A stretch of DNA of 21,522 bases. Source: Thiotrichales bacterium (lineage in GTDB: Bacteria > Pseudomonadota > Gammaproteobacteria > Thiomicrospirales > Thiomicrospiraceae). Positions 7,870 through 13,924 of this stretch are shown here, piece after piece. The stretch lies in assembly GCA_027036095.1 (NCBI GenBank), contig JALVTA010000191.1:1-21522 (forward strand). Reading direction: 5' to 3'. The position numbers and the translations under genes are program-made. Each line of letters begins with the position of its first letter. Position 1 is the first letter of the stretch. Under the pieces are notes generated by a model. It ran no database searches, had not been told where the DNA came from, and saw only the letters and a program-made list of their open reading frames with translations.

Positions 7870-8963
7870 TGCGTTTTCTCGGTGTTCTGTCCGGCACCAG
7901 TGCAGATGGCATCGACATCGCCCTGGCGGACTTCGCCGATGGCATCAGCCTGATCGACTTCGACACCCTGCCCTTCCCTGATTCGCTGCAGCAGGCACTG
8001 CACCAGCTGCCCGGACGCCACGCCACGCTCAGCCAGCTGGGCCCGCTGCAGCAGCAGCTGGACACCGCCTTCGCCGATGCCGTCAACGCCTTTCTGGCCC
8101 GTCATGAGCGTCAGGCCATCACCGCCATCGGCTTTCACGGCCAGACCCTGTGGCACGACCCGACCCACGGTTTCAGCATTCAGCTGGGCAGCCCCGACGC
8201 GCTGGCGGCGGCCACCGGCCTGCCCGTGGTCGCCGGCTTCCGTCAGAGCGACCTGGCCCTGGGCGGACAGGGTGCACCGCTGGCGCCCCTGTTCCATGCC
8301 GAACTGTGCCGCGACCAGCCCCGCCCCTGCGCCTTTGTCAATATCGGCGGCATCGCCAATGTGTCACTGATCAGCGATGACGGCATCACCGGCTGGGACA
8401 GCGGCCCCGGCAACGGCATTCTGGACGAGATCGCCCAGCGCCATTTCGGGCAGCCGTTCGACCGGGACGGACACATCGCCGCCACCGGCCGGGTGGACGA
8501 GGCGGCGCTGGCTACCCTGCTGCGCCACCCCTATTTCTCCGCCCCGCCGCCCAAGAGCACCGGACGGGAGCAGTTCAACCTGCAATGGCTGAAGCGGGCA
8601 CTGGAAAATCCGCTGCCGCCCGAGGATCTGATGGCCACCGCCACGGCGCTGACCGCCGCCACGCTGGCTCATGACCTGGCCCCTCACCGGCCGAAAAGGG
8701 TGTTCATCAGCGGCGGCGGGGCGCAAAACCCGCTGCTGCTGGCCAGAACCCGGGATTTTCTGGAGCGTTTCAGCGGCGGGCAGGCGCCGAGCCTGCAAAA
8801 ATGGGGGAGGCCCCGTCCGGATGCGGTGGAAGGGGTGCTGTTCGCCTGGCTGGCCTGGCAGCGCTGGAGCGAACGGCCACTGGACTACGCCGACATCACC
8901 GGCGCCCGGCAGGCCGGTCTCTACGGCTCGATCCACCTGCCACCGCCCGGACATGATGGCTGA
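7869..8963 (+). CDS. anmK: Anhydro-N-acetylmuramic acid kinase
   Basis: A 364-residue cytoplasmic kinase of cell-wall recycling that converts anhydro-MurNAc plus ATP to MurNAc-6-phosphate. Family motifs in order are LSGTSADGID (7-16), GFHGQT (about 88), NIGGIANVS, GWDSGPGNGILDE (about 175) and FISGGGAQNPLL (about 279). The ATG at 7869 shares one base with the peptidase stop (TGATG); a GTG one codon earlier is possible but unnecessary. One copy of the window's 23-base repeat lies inside the coding sequence at 8794-8816 without breaking the frame or visibly adding residues. No ribosome binding site beyond coupling is obvious. Confidence 0.96.
   Translation: MRFLGVLSGTSADGIDIALADFADGISLIDFDTLPFPDSLQQALHQLPGRHATLSQLGPLQQQLDTAFADAVNAFLARHERQAITAIGFHGQTLWHDPTHGFSIQLGSPDALAAATGLPVVAGFRQSDLALGGQGAPLAPLFHAELCRDQPRPCAFVNIGGIANVSLISDDGITGWDSGPGNGILDEIAQRHFGQPFDRDGHIAATGRVDEAALATLLRHPYFSAPPPKSTGREQFNLQWLKRALENPLPPEDLMATATALTAATLAHDLAPHRPKRVFISGGGAQNPLLLARTRDFLERFSGGQAPSLQKWGRPRPDAVEGVLFAWLAWQRWSERPLDYADITGARQAGLYGSIHLPPPGHDG
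8794..8816 (+). repeat. Dispersed 23-base repeat, copy 1 (inside anmK)
   Basis: This copy matches copies 2 and 3 at 21 of 23 positions. The core GCAAAAATGGGGGAG is followed by G (A in the others) and then CCCCGT. The GGGG and CCCC blocks can pair as a short hairpin. It is read in frame as part of SLQKWGRPRP in AnmK and lies on the coding strand. Confidence 0.8.
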
Positions 8964-8966
8964 ATC

Positions 8967-8994
8967 GGGACGGCATCCATTAAAATGCCGCCCC
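8967..8994. repeat. Imperfect inverted repeat between anmK and the FIST-GGDEF gene
   Basis: CGGCAT (8971-8976) pairs with ATGCCG (8985-8990) around an eight-base loop. GGG/CCC extend the stem beyond one A-C mismatch. There is no T-run after it, so it is not a clear intrinsic terminator; it may attenuate read-through or protect the anmK mRNA end. Confidence 0.35.
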
Positions 8995-9028
8995 CTGCCG
9001 GAATCTGATACAGCATACGGACTGCGCC

Positions 9029-10816
9029 ATGCACGCATTTTCTCTGCACTACCGCACGCCTGAAGACCTGGACGAACTGGAAAAGCAGATTGCCGCTACC
9101 TCTCACCGGAGTCTGCTGCTGCAGGTGTTTGCCGGCACCACGGATGAGGCGGCGCTGACACACCTTCTGGAAGCGCTGAAGTCGCGCTTTGCGGACGCCT
9201 GCATCATCGGCGCCACCACCGGCGGCGAGATTCTCTCCGGCAGCACGCGGCAGAATGCCATCGTCATCAGCGCACTGGCCTTCGAACGCTGCCGCGTGCG
9301 CACCCATGCCGCCGCCGGCACCGACTCGGAGGAAAATGGCCGGGAACTGGCGCGCACCCTGTGCTGGGAGGAAAAGCCCGCCGCGCTGATCGTGCTGGCC
9401 GACGGCATCCACACCAATGGCGACGCCCTGGCACGCGGCATCGAGTCAGTGGCACCCGCCGTCCCTCTGGCCGGCGGGCTGGCCGGGGACAACATGGCTT
9501 TCCGCAAGACGCTGGTGTTCGACCGCGACCGCCTGCTTGAAACCGGCGCCGTGGCCGCCGCCCTCTATGGTCCGCTGGAGGTCTACCAGCATGCCAATTT
9601 CAACTGGCATCCCATCGGCCCCCTGTTCCGCATCACCCGTTCGGAAGGCAACCGGCTGCAGGAAATCAACCACATTCCCGCCATTCGTTTCTATCAGAAC
9701 GTCTTCGGCGTGCAGCTGATCCCCGATCGACTGGAACGCCTCACCATGGCCTTTCCCATCATTCTGCAGCTGGATGATGGCATTCAGCTGGCCCGGGTGT
9801 GCGTGGCCCACACGGAAGAAGGCGACATGATCATGGCCGGCAATGTGCCGGAAGGCGCCTCCTTCCAGTTCGGTATCGGCTCGCCGGAGAGCATCGTGCG
9901 CGAATCCTGCGAGGAGAGCCTGCAGCTGGCGGAAAAGGACATCGAAGCCATCCTGACCTACTCCTGCATCGGCCGGCACATGCTGCTGAAGGACAAGATC
10001 GAACACGAGCTGATGCCCCTGCAGGGCATCGCCGAGACCTGCGGTTTCTTCACCTATGGCGAACTGGGACGCATCAACGGCCACAACGCCCTGATGAACA
10101 ACACCACCACCCTTCTAGCCCTGACCGAACACACCACTCCGCCACGTACACGCACCATCCAGTGCCCGGTGCCAAGCCGGCGGGATGCGGATCTCATGCT
10201 GACGGCCATGGCCAATTTCGCCCGCTACATCAGCTCGCGGCTGGAAGGCGAAAACCGCAGGACCGCCTTCATTGCCGAGCATGATCCGCTCACCGGTGCA
10301 CTCAACCGTTTTGCCGGAGAAAAGATCCTGGCCCTGCTCCGTTCAAACGGTTCAGAAGTACCGGTGACACTGGTGATGATCGATCTGGATCGATTCAAGC
10401 AGGTCAACGACAGCTGGGGGCATCAGATGGGCGACCGGGCACTCAAGCTGCTGGTCGGCTTCTTCCGCAGACGGTTGCGTCAGGACGACCAGCTCATCCG
10501 CTGGGGCGGAGAGGAGTTTCTCATCATTCTGCGCGGTGCCACGCCCGAACAGGCAGCCCCCCGTCTGGAGCAGCTGCTGGCAGGCTTCCGCAGCGAGAGC
10601 GAGCGGCGCCTCGGCTTCCCGGTCACCTTCAGCGCCGGCGTGACCGGCTGTGATCCCGCGCTGGAGCTGGATACCCTGCTCAAACGCGCCGACGAAGCCC
10701 TCTATCAGGCCAAGGAGAAGGGGCGTGCCCGGGTTGAAGTGGCCGGGGCCGCCCAACCCGACGACACCCCGTCCGACGACGGGGCGCCGGAACAGGCGCC
10801 CCCGGCGGAAGACTGA
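9029..10816 (+). CDS. FIST-domain sensor diguanylate cyclase (FIST_N-FIST_C-GGDEF)
   Basis: A 595-residue soluble protein without signal peptide or membrane segment. The FIST_N region spans about 25-230 (GATTGGEI at 61-68, LAGGLAGDN at 148-155). FIST_C spans about 235-370 and ends with the typical FFTYGELGRINGHNALMNNT block. A GGDEF domain (about 415-570) follows HDPLTGALNR. The catalytic motif is GGEEF (493-497), competent in known cyclases, and an RxxD product-inhibition site (R484 to D487) sits at the normal distance. The protein should make c-di-GMP under control of a ligand bound by the FIST part. FIST proteins of the NosP group bind heme and sense NO, but the ligand here is not shown. 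The acidic, Pro/Ala-rich tail is probably disordered. Confidence 0.9.
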   Translation: MHAFSLHYRTPEDLDELEKQIAATSHRSLLLQVFAGTTDEAALTHLLEALKSRFADACIIGATTGGEILSGSTRQNAIVISALAFERCRVRTHAAAGTDSEENGRELARTLCWEEKPAALIVLADGIHTNGDALARGIESVAPAVPLAGGLAGDNMAFRKTLVFDRDRLLETGAVAAALYGPLEVYQHANFNWHPIGPLFRITRSEGNRLQEINHIPAIRFYQNVFGVQLIPDRLERLTMAFPIILQLDDGIQLARVCVAHTEEGDMIMAGNVPEGASFQFGIGSPESIVRESCEESLQLAEKDIEAILTYSCIGRHMLLKDKIEHELMPLQGIAETCGFFTYGELGRINGHNALMNNTTTLLALTEHTTPPRTRTIQCPVPSRRDADLMLTAMANFARYISSRLEGENRRTAFIAEHDPLTGALNRFAGEKILALLRSNGSEVPVTLVMIDLDRFKQVNDSWGHQMGDRALKLLVGFFRRRLRQDDQLIRWGGEEFLIILRGATPEQAAPRLEQLLAGFRSESERRLGFPVTFSAGVTGCDPALELDTLLKRADEALYQAKEKGRARVEVAGAAQPDDTPSDDGAPEQAPPAED

Positions 10817-10875
10817 AAGGCAGCCCGCGCGCCCCTGAGCATGAAAGGCGGCATTTTCCCCACGCGCCGCGGGCG

Positions 10876-10893
10876 GCCACGGCGCGACGTGGC
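10876..10893. repeat. Hairpin next to repeat copy 2
   Basis: GCCACG (10876-10881) and CGTGGC (10888-10893) form a perfect 6-bp stem around GCGCGA. The right arm runs into the start of the 23-base repeat. It is followed by A residues on the plus strand, so it is not a plus-strand terminator. The rest of the intergenic stretch 10817-11012 holds only repeat copy 2 and the terminator. Confidence 0.4.
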
Positions 10894-10913
10894 AAAAATG
10901 GGGGAGACCCCGT
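10891..10913 (+). repeat. Dispersed 23-base repeat, copy 2 (intergenic)
   Basis: This copy is identical over all 23 bases to copy 3 (21234-21256, opposite strand). Its core is GCAAAAATGGGGGAG-A-CCCCGT. It lies 74 bases after the FIST-GGDEF stop, in the same orientation as that gene. Confidence 0.85.
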
Positions 10914-10963
10914 AGCACGCCGAACCGGAAGTACCCACCCTATCCACGCCCCGGCCTCCCGCC

Positions 10964-10993
10964 GGGCACAAAAAAGGTGCCCGCAGGCGCCTT
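10964..10993 (-). terminator. Intrinsic terminator of the Tll0287-like cytochrome gene
   Basis: Read on the minus strand, AAGGCGCC, a TGCG loop and GGCACCTT form a stem with one C-A mismatch, ending in a run of six T. An alternative perfect 6-bp stem (GGGCAC/GTGCCC around seven mostly A bases) overlaps it. It stands about 20 bases after the cytochrome stop. Confidence 0.55.
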
Positions 10994-11012
10994 GTGCTCA
11001 TGCCGGCTGAGC

Positions 11013-11588
11013 TTACAGCGGCTTTTTGAAGCTGAACATACCGCGAATGTCGCCCGGCCTGAAGCCTGTCGCCGCATCCTCGGGATAGTAGGCCCTGATC
11101 GCCTTCATGATCGGCGCCGCCACATGCTCGCCATGGCAGACCACGCACACCTTGCCGGTGGGAATGGCCTTGGCATAGCGGAACACCCTCCGGCCGTTCT
11201 CCTCCACCACAGCGCCATATTCCAGCGTCTTCGGGTCGGCCCCCTTTGCCTTCAGGCGCTCGAAGCGCTTGAGCACCTGCTTCTCCCACGCATCCGGCGC
11301 ATTGTGCGGATTGCGCACCTTCAGACTGGTGCGCTTGAGCTGCCAGCCGGTCTGCGCCGACAGTCGCGCGGTGATCTCAGGCGCCTTTTTGTGACAGACC
11401 TCAATGGCATGCACCGGCCCGCCCGCCTGCATCGCCTTTTTCAGCTCCGGCTTGAGCGTGCCGAGAAACTGCTTTGCAATCTTGCGCCCTTCCTGTTTGA
11501 GTGCGTCCACATCCGCCGTCTGCGCCATGGCTGCAGGCAACCATGCAGCCAGCAGCAGCCCCGTGGCCAGTCGTTTCATACCTTGCAT
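11013..11588 (-). CDS. Periplasmic Tll0287-like c-type heme protein (DUF3365-like)
   Basis: A 191-residue exported protein with a signal peptide ending near AMAQ (about 22). One c-type heme motif, C148-VVC-H152, is followed by GEHVAAPIMKAI, YYPEDAATGF and RPGDIRGMFS, the signature of Tll0287-like domains. A further cysteine, C65 in EVCHKK, is conserved in that family. The segment VRNPHNAPDAWE also fits. A near-perfect AAGGAGGT six bases before the ATG at 11588 fixes the start over the Met three codons later. It is a monocistronic gene with its own promoter and terminator, divergent from metX. The domain is known as a heme-based sensor or redox module; no partner domain is fused here, so the role is unknown. 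Confidence 0.85.
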   Translation of the reverse strand: MQGMKRLATGLLLAAWLPAAMAQTADVDALKQEGRKIAKQFLGTLKPELKKAMQAGGPVHAIEVCHKKAPEITARLSAQTGWQLKRTSLKVRNPHNAPDAWEKQVLKRFERLKAKGADPKTLEYGAVVEENGRRVFRYAKAIPTGKVCVVCHGEHVAAPIMKAIRAYYPEDAATGFRPGDIRGMFSFKKPL

Positions 11589-11604
11589 TGCCGCACCTCC
11601 TTAT

Positions 11605-11618
11605 ACGGTCATAACCGT
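11605..11618. promoter_or_regulatory. Inverted repeat in the cytochrome gene leader
   Basis: ACGGT-CATA-ACCGT is a 5-bp inverted repeat directly upstream of the strong Shine-Dalgarno sequence. It could be an operator half or a small leader hairpin. Confidence 0.3.
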
Positions 11619-11619
11619 G

Positions 11620-11632
11620 ACCCATTATGGGT
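11620..11632. promoter_or_regulatory. Palindrome over the cytochrome gene -10 box (possible operator)
   Basis: ACCCAT-T-ATGGGT is a perfect 13-base palindrome that contains the minus-strand -10 CATAAT. A protein bound here would block that promoter. The regulator is unknown. Confidence 0.4.
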
Positions 11633-11652
11633 ACAGCACCGCCTGCCTTCAA
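11624..11652 (-). promoter_or_regulatory. Promoter of the Tll0287-like cytochrome gene
   Basis: On the minus strand, TTGAAG (complement of 11647-11652), a 17-base spacer and CATAAT (complement of 11624-11629) match the housekeeping sigma consensus at good spacing. They stand about 36 bases before the ATG. Confidence 0.55.
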
Positions 11653-11691
11653 GCTGCCCGGATCTGCAGGTTTTGAAGGCTCGGGCCGTAC

Positions 11692-11704
11692 TTTCCACTA
11701 TAAT
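11692..11704 (+). promoter_or_regulatory. -10 region of metX with almost no leader
   Basis: TTTCCACTATAAT ends nine bases before the metX ATG (11713-11715), so transcription should begin at about 11710-11712, giving a leaderless or nearly leaderless mRNA. There is no Shine-Dalgarno sequence. TTGAAG at 11673-11678 is 20 bases away and too far to be a good -35. The same 13 bases recur before lptM at 18070. Confidence 0.5.
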
Positions 11705-11712
11705 TTCGCCTC

Positions 11713-12849
11713 ATGAGCACAGAGAGCGTCGGACTGGTCAGACCGCAGACCCTGCATGTGAGCGAGCCGCTGAAGACCGTCAGCGGCGCGGTCATTCCCG
11801 AATACGATCTGGTCTATGAGACCTACGGCCGGCTCAACGATGACCGCTCCAACGCCATCCTCATCTGCCATGCCCTCTCCGGCAACCACCATGTGGCCGG
11901 CTATTACGAAGGGGATGAAAAACCCGGCTGGTGGGAAGCCTATGTGGGGCCCGGCAAGCCCATCGACACCAACCGCTTCTTCGTCGTCGGCGTCAACAAT
12001 CTGGGCGGCTGTCACGGCTCCACCGGTCCGGCTTCCATCAATCCTGCTACCGGCAAACCCTGGGGCCCGGATTTCCCCATCGTCACCGTGCCGGACTGGA
12101 TCGTCAGCCAGAACAAACTGCGCGAGCATCTGGGCATCGAACAGTGGGCCGCCGTCGTCGGCGGCTCCCTCGGCGGTATGCAGGTGCTGCAGTGGGCCAT
12201 CGACTATCCCGACCGGCTGCGCCATGCGGTGGTCATCGCCGCCGCCCCGCGCCTGTCGGCCCAGAACATCGCCTTCAACGAGGTGGCCCGCCAGGCCATC
12301 ATGTCCGATCCTGACTTCCACGGCGGACGCTATCTGGAGCATGGCGTCATCCCCAAGCGCGGACTGGCGCTGGCGCGCATGCTCGGGCACCTGACCTACC
12401 TGTCCGACGACCTGATGGGCAAGAAGTTTGGCCGTGAGCTGCGCGACACGCTCAAATACAGCTTCGATGTGGAATTTCAGGTAGAAAGCTACCTGCGCTA
12501 TCAGGGCGAGAAGTTCGCCACCAAGCAGAAGTTCGACGCCAACACCTATCTTCTGATGACCAAGGCGCTGGACTACTTCGACCCCTCCGCCCCCTACGAC
12601 CATGACCTGAGCAAGGCCATGGCCCGGGTGCAGGCCAGCTTCATGGTCATCTCCTTCACCTCCGACTGGCGCTTCAGCCCGGAGCGCAGCGAGGAGATCG
12701 TGCGCGCCCTGCTGGACAACGACAAGAATGTCTCCTATGCCGAGATCGAGTCCCAGCACGGCCATGACGCCTTCCTGCTGCCCAACCCCATCTACGAAGG
12801 CGTCTTCTCCGCCTACATGAACCGTGTCGCATCGGAGGTGGGCGCATGA
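11713..12849 (+). CDS. metX: Homoserine O-acyltransferase (acetyl or succinyl)
   Basis: A 378-residue alpha/beta-hydrolase-fold enzyme that acylates homoserine in methionine synthesis. The nucleophile Ser152 lies in GGSLGGMQ, Asp318 in FTSDWRFSPERSEE and His351 in HGHDAFLL, giving the full catalytic triad. NNLGGCHGSTGPASINPATG is the family's substrate loop. Family knowledge shows that many proteobacterial MetX proteins linked to MetW use succinyl-CoA rather than acetyl-CoA; the sequence alone does not settle this for me. The N-terminus ESVGLVRPQTLHVSEPL fits the family, so the ATG at 11713 is kept despite the missing ribosome binding site. metW follows with a four-base overlap. Confidence 0.95.
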   Translation: MSTESVGLVRPQTLHVSEPLKTVSGAVIPEYDLVYETYGRLNDDRSNAILICHALSGNHHVAGYYEGDEKPGWWEAYVGPGKPIDTNRFFVVGVNNLGGCHGSTGPASINPATGKPWGPDFPIVTVPDWIVSQNKLREHLGIEQWAAVVGGSLGGMQVLQWAIDYPDRLRHAVVIAAAPRLSAQNIAFNEVARQAIMSDPDFHGGRYLEHGVIPKRGLALARMLGHLTYLSDDLMGKKFGRELRDTLKYSFDVEFQVESYLRYQGEKFATKQKFDANTYLLMTKALDYFDPSAPYDHDLSKAMARVQASFMVISFTSDWRFSPERSEEIVRALLDNDKNVSYAEIESQHGHDAFLLPNPIYEGVFSAYMNRVASEVGA

Positions 12850-13481
12850 GCCTGAACACCGACCGCCTGCTCTCACCGGAATTCCAGCTCATCTCCAGCT
12901 GGATCGAGCCCGGCAGCCGCGTGCTCGACCTGGGCTGCGGCGACGGCACCCTGATGGCCCACCTGCAGGAGGCGCGCGGCTGCTCCGGCTACGGCATGGA
13001 GCTGGATCCGAACCTGGTCATCGAAGCCATCGAGAACGGCATCAATGTCATCCAGGCCAACCTGAACAAAAAATCCCTGCTGGACTACTTCGACGCCGAC
13101 AGCTTCGACTATGTGATCATGACCCAGGCCCTGCAGGTGGTGGACCGGCCCGATCTGCTGCTGGAGGAAATGCTCACCATCGGCAAGCAGAGCATTGTCA
13201 CCTTCCCCAATTTCGGTTTCTGGAAGAACCGCGTGCAGCTGATGTTCTCCGGCCGCATGCCGGAGACCGAGGTGCTGCCCTACCACTGGTACGACACCCC
13301 CAACATCCACATGTGCACCTTCCGTGACTTCGAGTCCCTGTGCGAACAGAAGGGGATCGAGGTGGTGCGCCGCGCCGTGGTCAACCAGCAGCATGAAACC
13401 ACCCTCGGCATGAAGCTGCTGCCCAACCTGCTGGGCGAGATCGCCCTCTATCAGATCCGTCGCAAGAGCGGACGGAACTGA
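12846..13481 (+). CDS. metW: MetW, methyltransferase-like partner of MetX
   Basis: A 211-residue protein with a Rossmann SAM-binding motif, VLDLGCGDG (26-34), and the MetW-specific run SFDYVIMTQALQVV. FPNFGFWKNRVQL and LPYHWYDTPNIH are also characteristic. The ATG overlaps the metX stop (ATGA, 12846-12849), so the two are coupled. MetW is reported to bind and activate MetX in Pseudomonas-type methionine synthesis; no independent methyl-transfer substrate is established. The C-terminus is intact. Confidence 0.95.
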   Translation: MSLNTDRLLSPEFQLISSWIEPGSRVLDLGCGDGTLMAHLQEARGCSGYGMELDPNLVIEAIENGINVIQANLNKKSLLDYFDADSFDYVIMTQALQVVDRPDLLLEEMLTIGKQSIVTFPNFGFWKNRVQLMFSGRMPETEVLPYHWYDTPNIHMCTFRDFESLCEQKGIEVVRRAVVNQQHETTLGMKLLPNLLGEIALYQIRRKSGRN

Positions 13482-13545
13482 CCGCCGCCGTCGGCCGTCA
13501 CCCGACCGCAGCAGCCCCGACCTTTCCGCCATGCAGCCCGCTTTC

Positions 13546-13559
13546 TTGATCCCGATCAA
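13546..13559. promoter_or_regulatory. FNR/Anr-type binding site upstream of feo
   Basis: TTGAT-CCCG-ATCAA matches the FNR consensus TTGAT-N4-ATCAA at every defined base. Its centre is about 60 bases upstream of the start predicted from the TATAAT at 13601, the usual class I activator position. It suggests anaerobic or micro-oxic activation of ferrous-iron uptake. Confidence 0.7.
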
Positions 13560-13577
13560 ATAAAAATCATTCTTATT
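13559..13577. promoter_or_regulatory. Fur-type box 1 of the feo promoter
   Basis: AATAAAAATCATTCTTATT is a 19-base near-palindrome (8 of 9 pairs) that matches the 19-base Fur consensus at about 12 positions. It abuts the FNR-type site and ends at the -35 region. Confidence 0.5.
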
Positions 13578-13606
13578 TGCCTTTCCGCAACCAGTCTGTC
13601 TATAAT
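13578..13606 (+). promoter_or_regulatory. feoABC promoter
   Basis: TTGCCT (13578-13583), a 17-base spacer and a perfect TATAAT (13601-13606) are placed between the two Fur-type boxes. The expected start at about 13613 leaves a leader of about 30 bases. Confidence 0.65.
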
Positions 13607-13616
13607 GCGCACAAAC

Positions 13617-13635
13617 GAAAATGATTCTCAATGAG
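13617..13635. promoter_or_regulatory. Fur-type box 2 over the feo transcription start and leader
   Basis: GAAAATGATTCTCAATGAG matches about 12 of 19 positions of the Fur consensus, with the strong half GAAAATGAT. Bound Fur would cover the transcription start and the feoA Shine-Dalgarno region, giving iron-dependent repression. Confidence 0.6.
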
Positions 13636-13642
13636 GACCGCC

Positions 13643-13918
13643 ATGGACGCGCAGGACAAACTCAAGCAGATACCCGTCTCCCCCCTGTGTGCGCTGGACG
13701 AGTGTCCGGAAGGCAGCGAGTGCGAGATCTGCCGGCTCAATGGCGAAGCCGCCGAGCGCCTGCGCCTGCTCAACCTGGGCTTCCGCGAGCACGGCACCCT
13801 GAAGCTGGTGCAGGTGCGCAACAACCACTACATCGTCTCCGTGGACGGCAGCCGTTTCGCCCTCTCCCGCGAGCTGGCGCGCAACATCTGCGTTCAGCCT
13901 CACGACACCAGCGCCTGA
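13643..13918 (+). CDS. feoA: Ferrous iron transport protein A (SH3-like), cysteine-rich variant
   Basis: A 91-residue FeoA-domain protein; the family is a small cytoplasmic SH3-like partner of FeoB. The core LRLLNLGFREHGTLKLVQV and FALSRELARNICVQ match the family. The ATG at 13643 is chosen because GAGGA (13633-13637) stands five bases upstream; an ATG at 13631 overlaps that site. The N-terminal half carries C16, C21, C27 and C30, in the arrangement C-x4-C-x5-C-x2-C, absent from ordinary FeoA proteins I know. This may bind a metal or Fe-S cluster; that is inference. feoB starts six bases after the stop. Confidence 0.88.
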   Translation: MDAQDKLKQIPVSPLCALDECPEGSECEICRLNGEAAERLRLLNLGFREHGTLKLVQVRNNHYIVSVDGSRFALSRELARNICVQPHDTSA

Positions 13919-13924
13919 TCCCCC

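Noticed and set aside
8967..9000. Intrinsic terminator after anmK
   Set aside because: The stem is there but no T-run follows. It is listed only as an inverted repeat.
11589..11712. Methionine riboswitch or MetJ sites upstream of metX
   Set aside because: There is almost no leader to hold a riboswitch, and no tandem AGACGTCT-like boxes are present.
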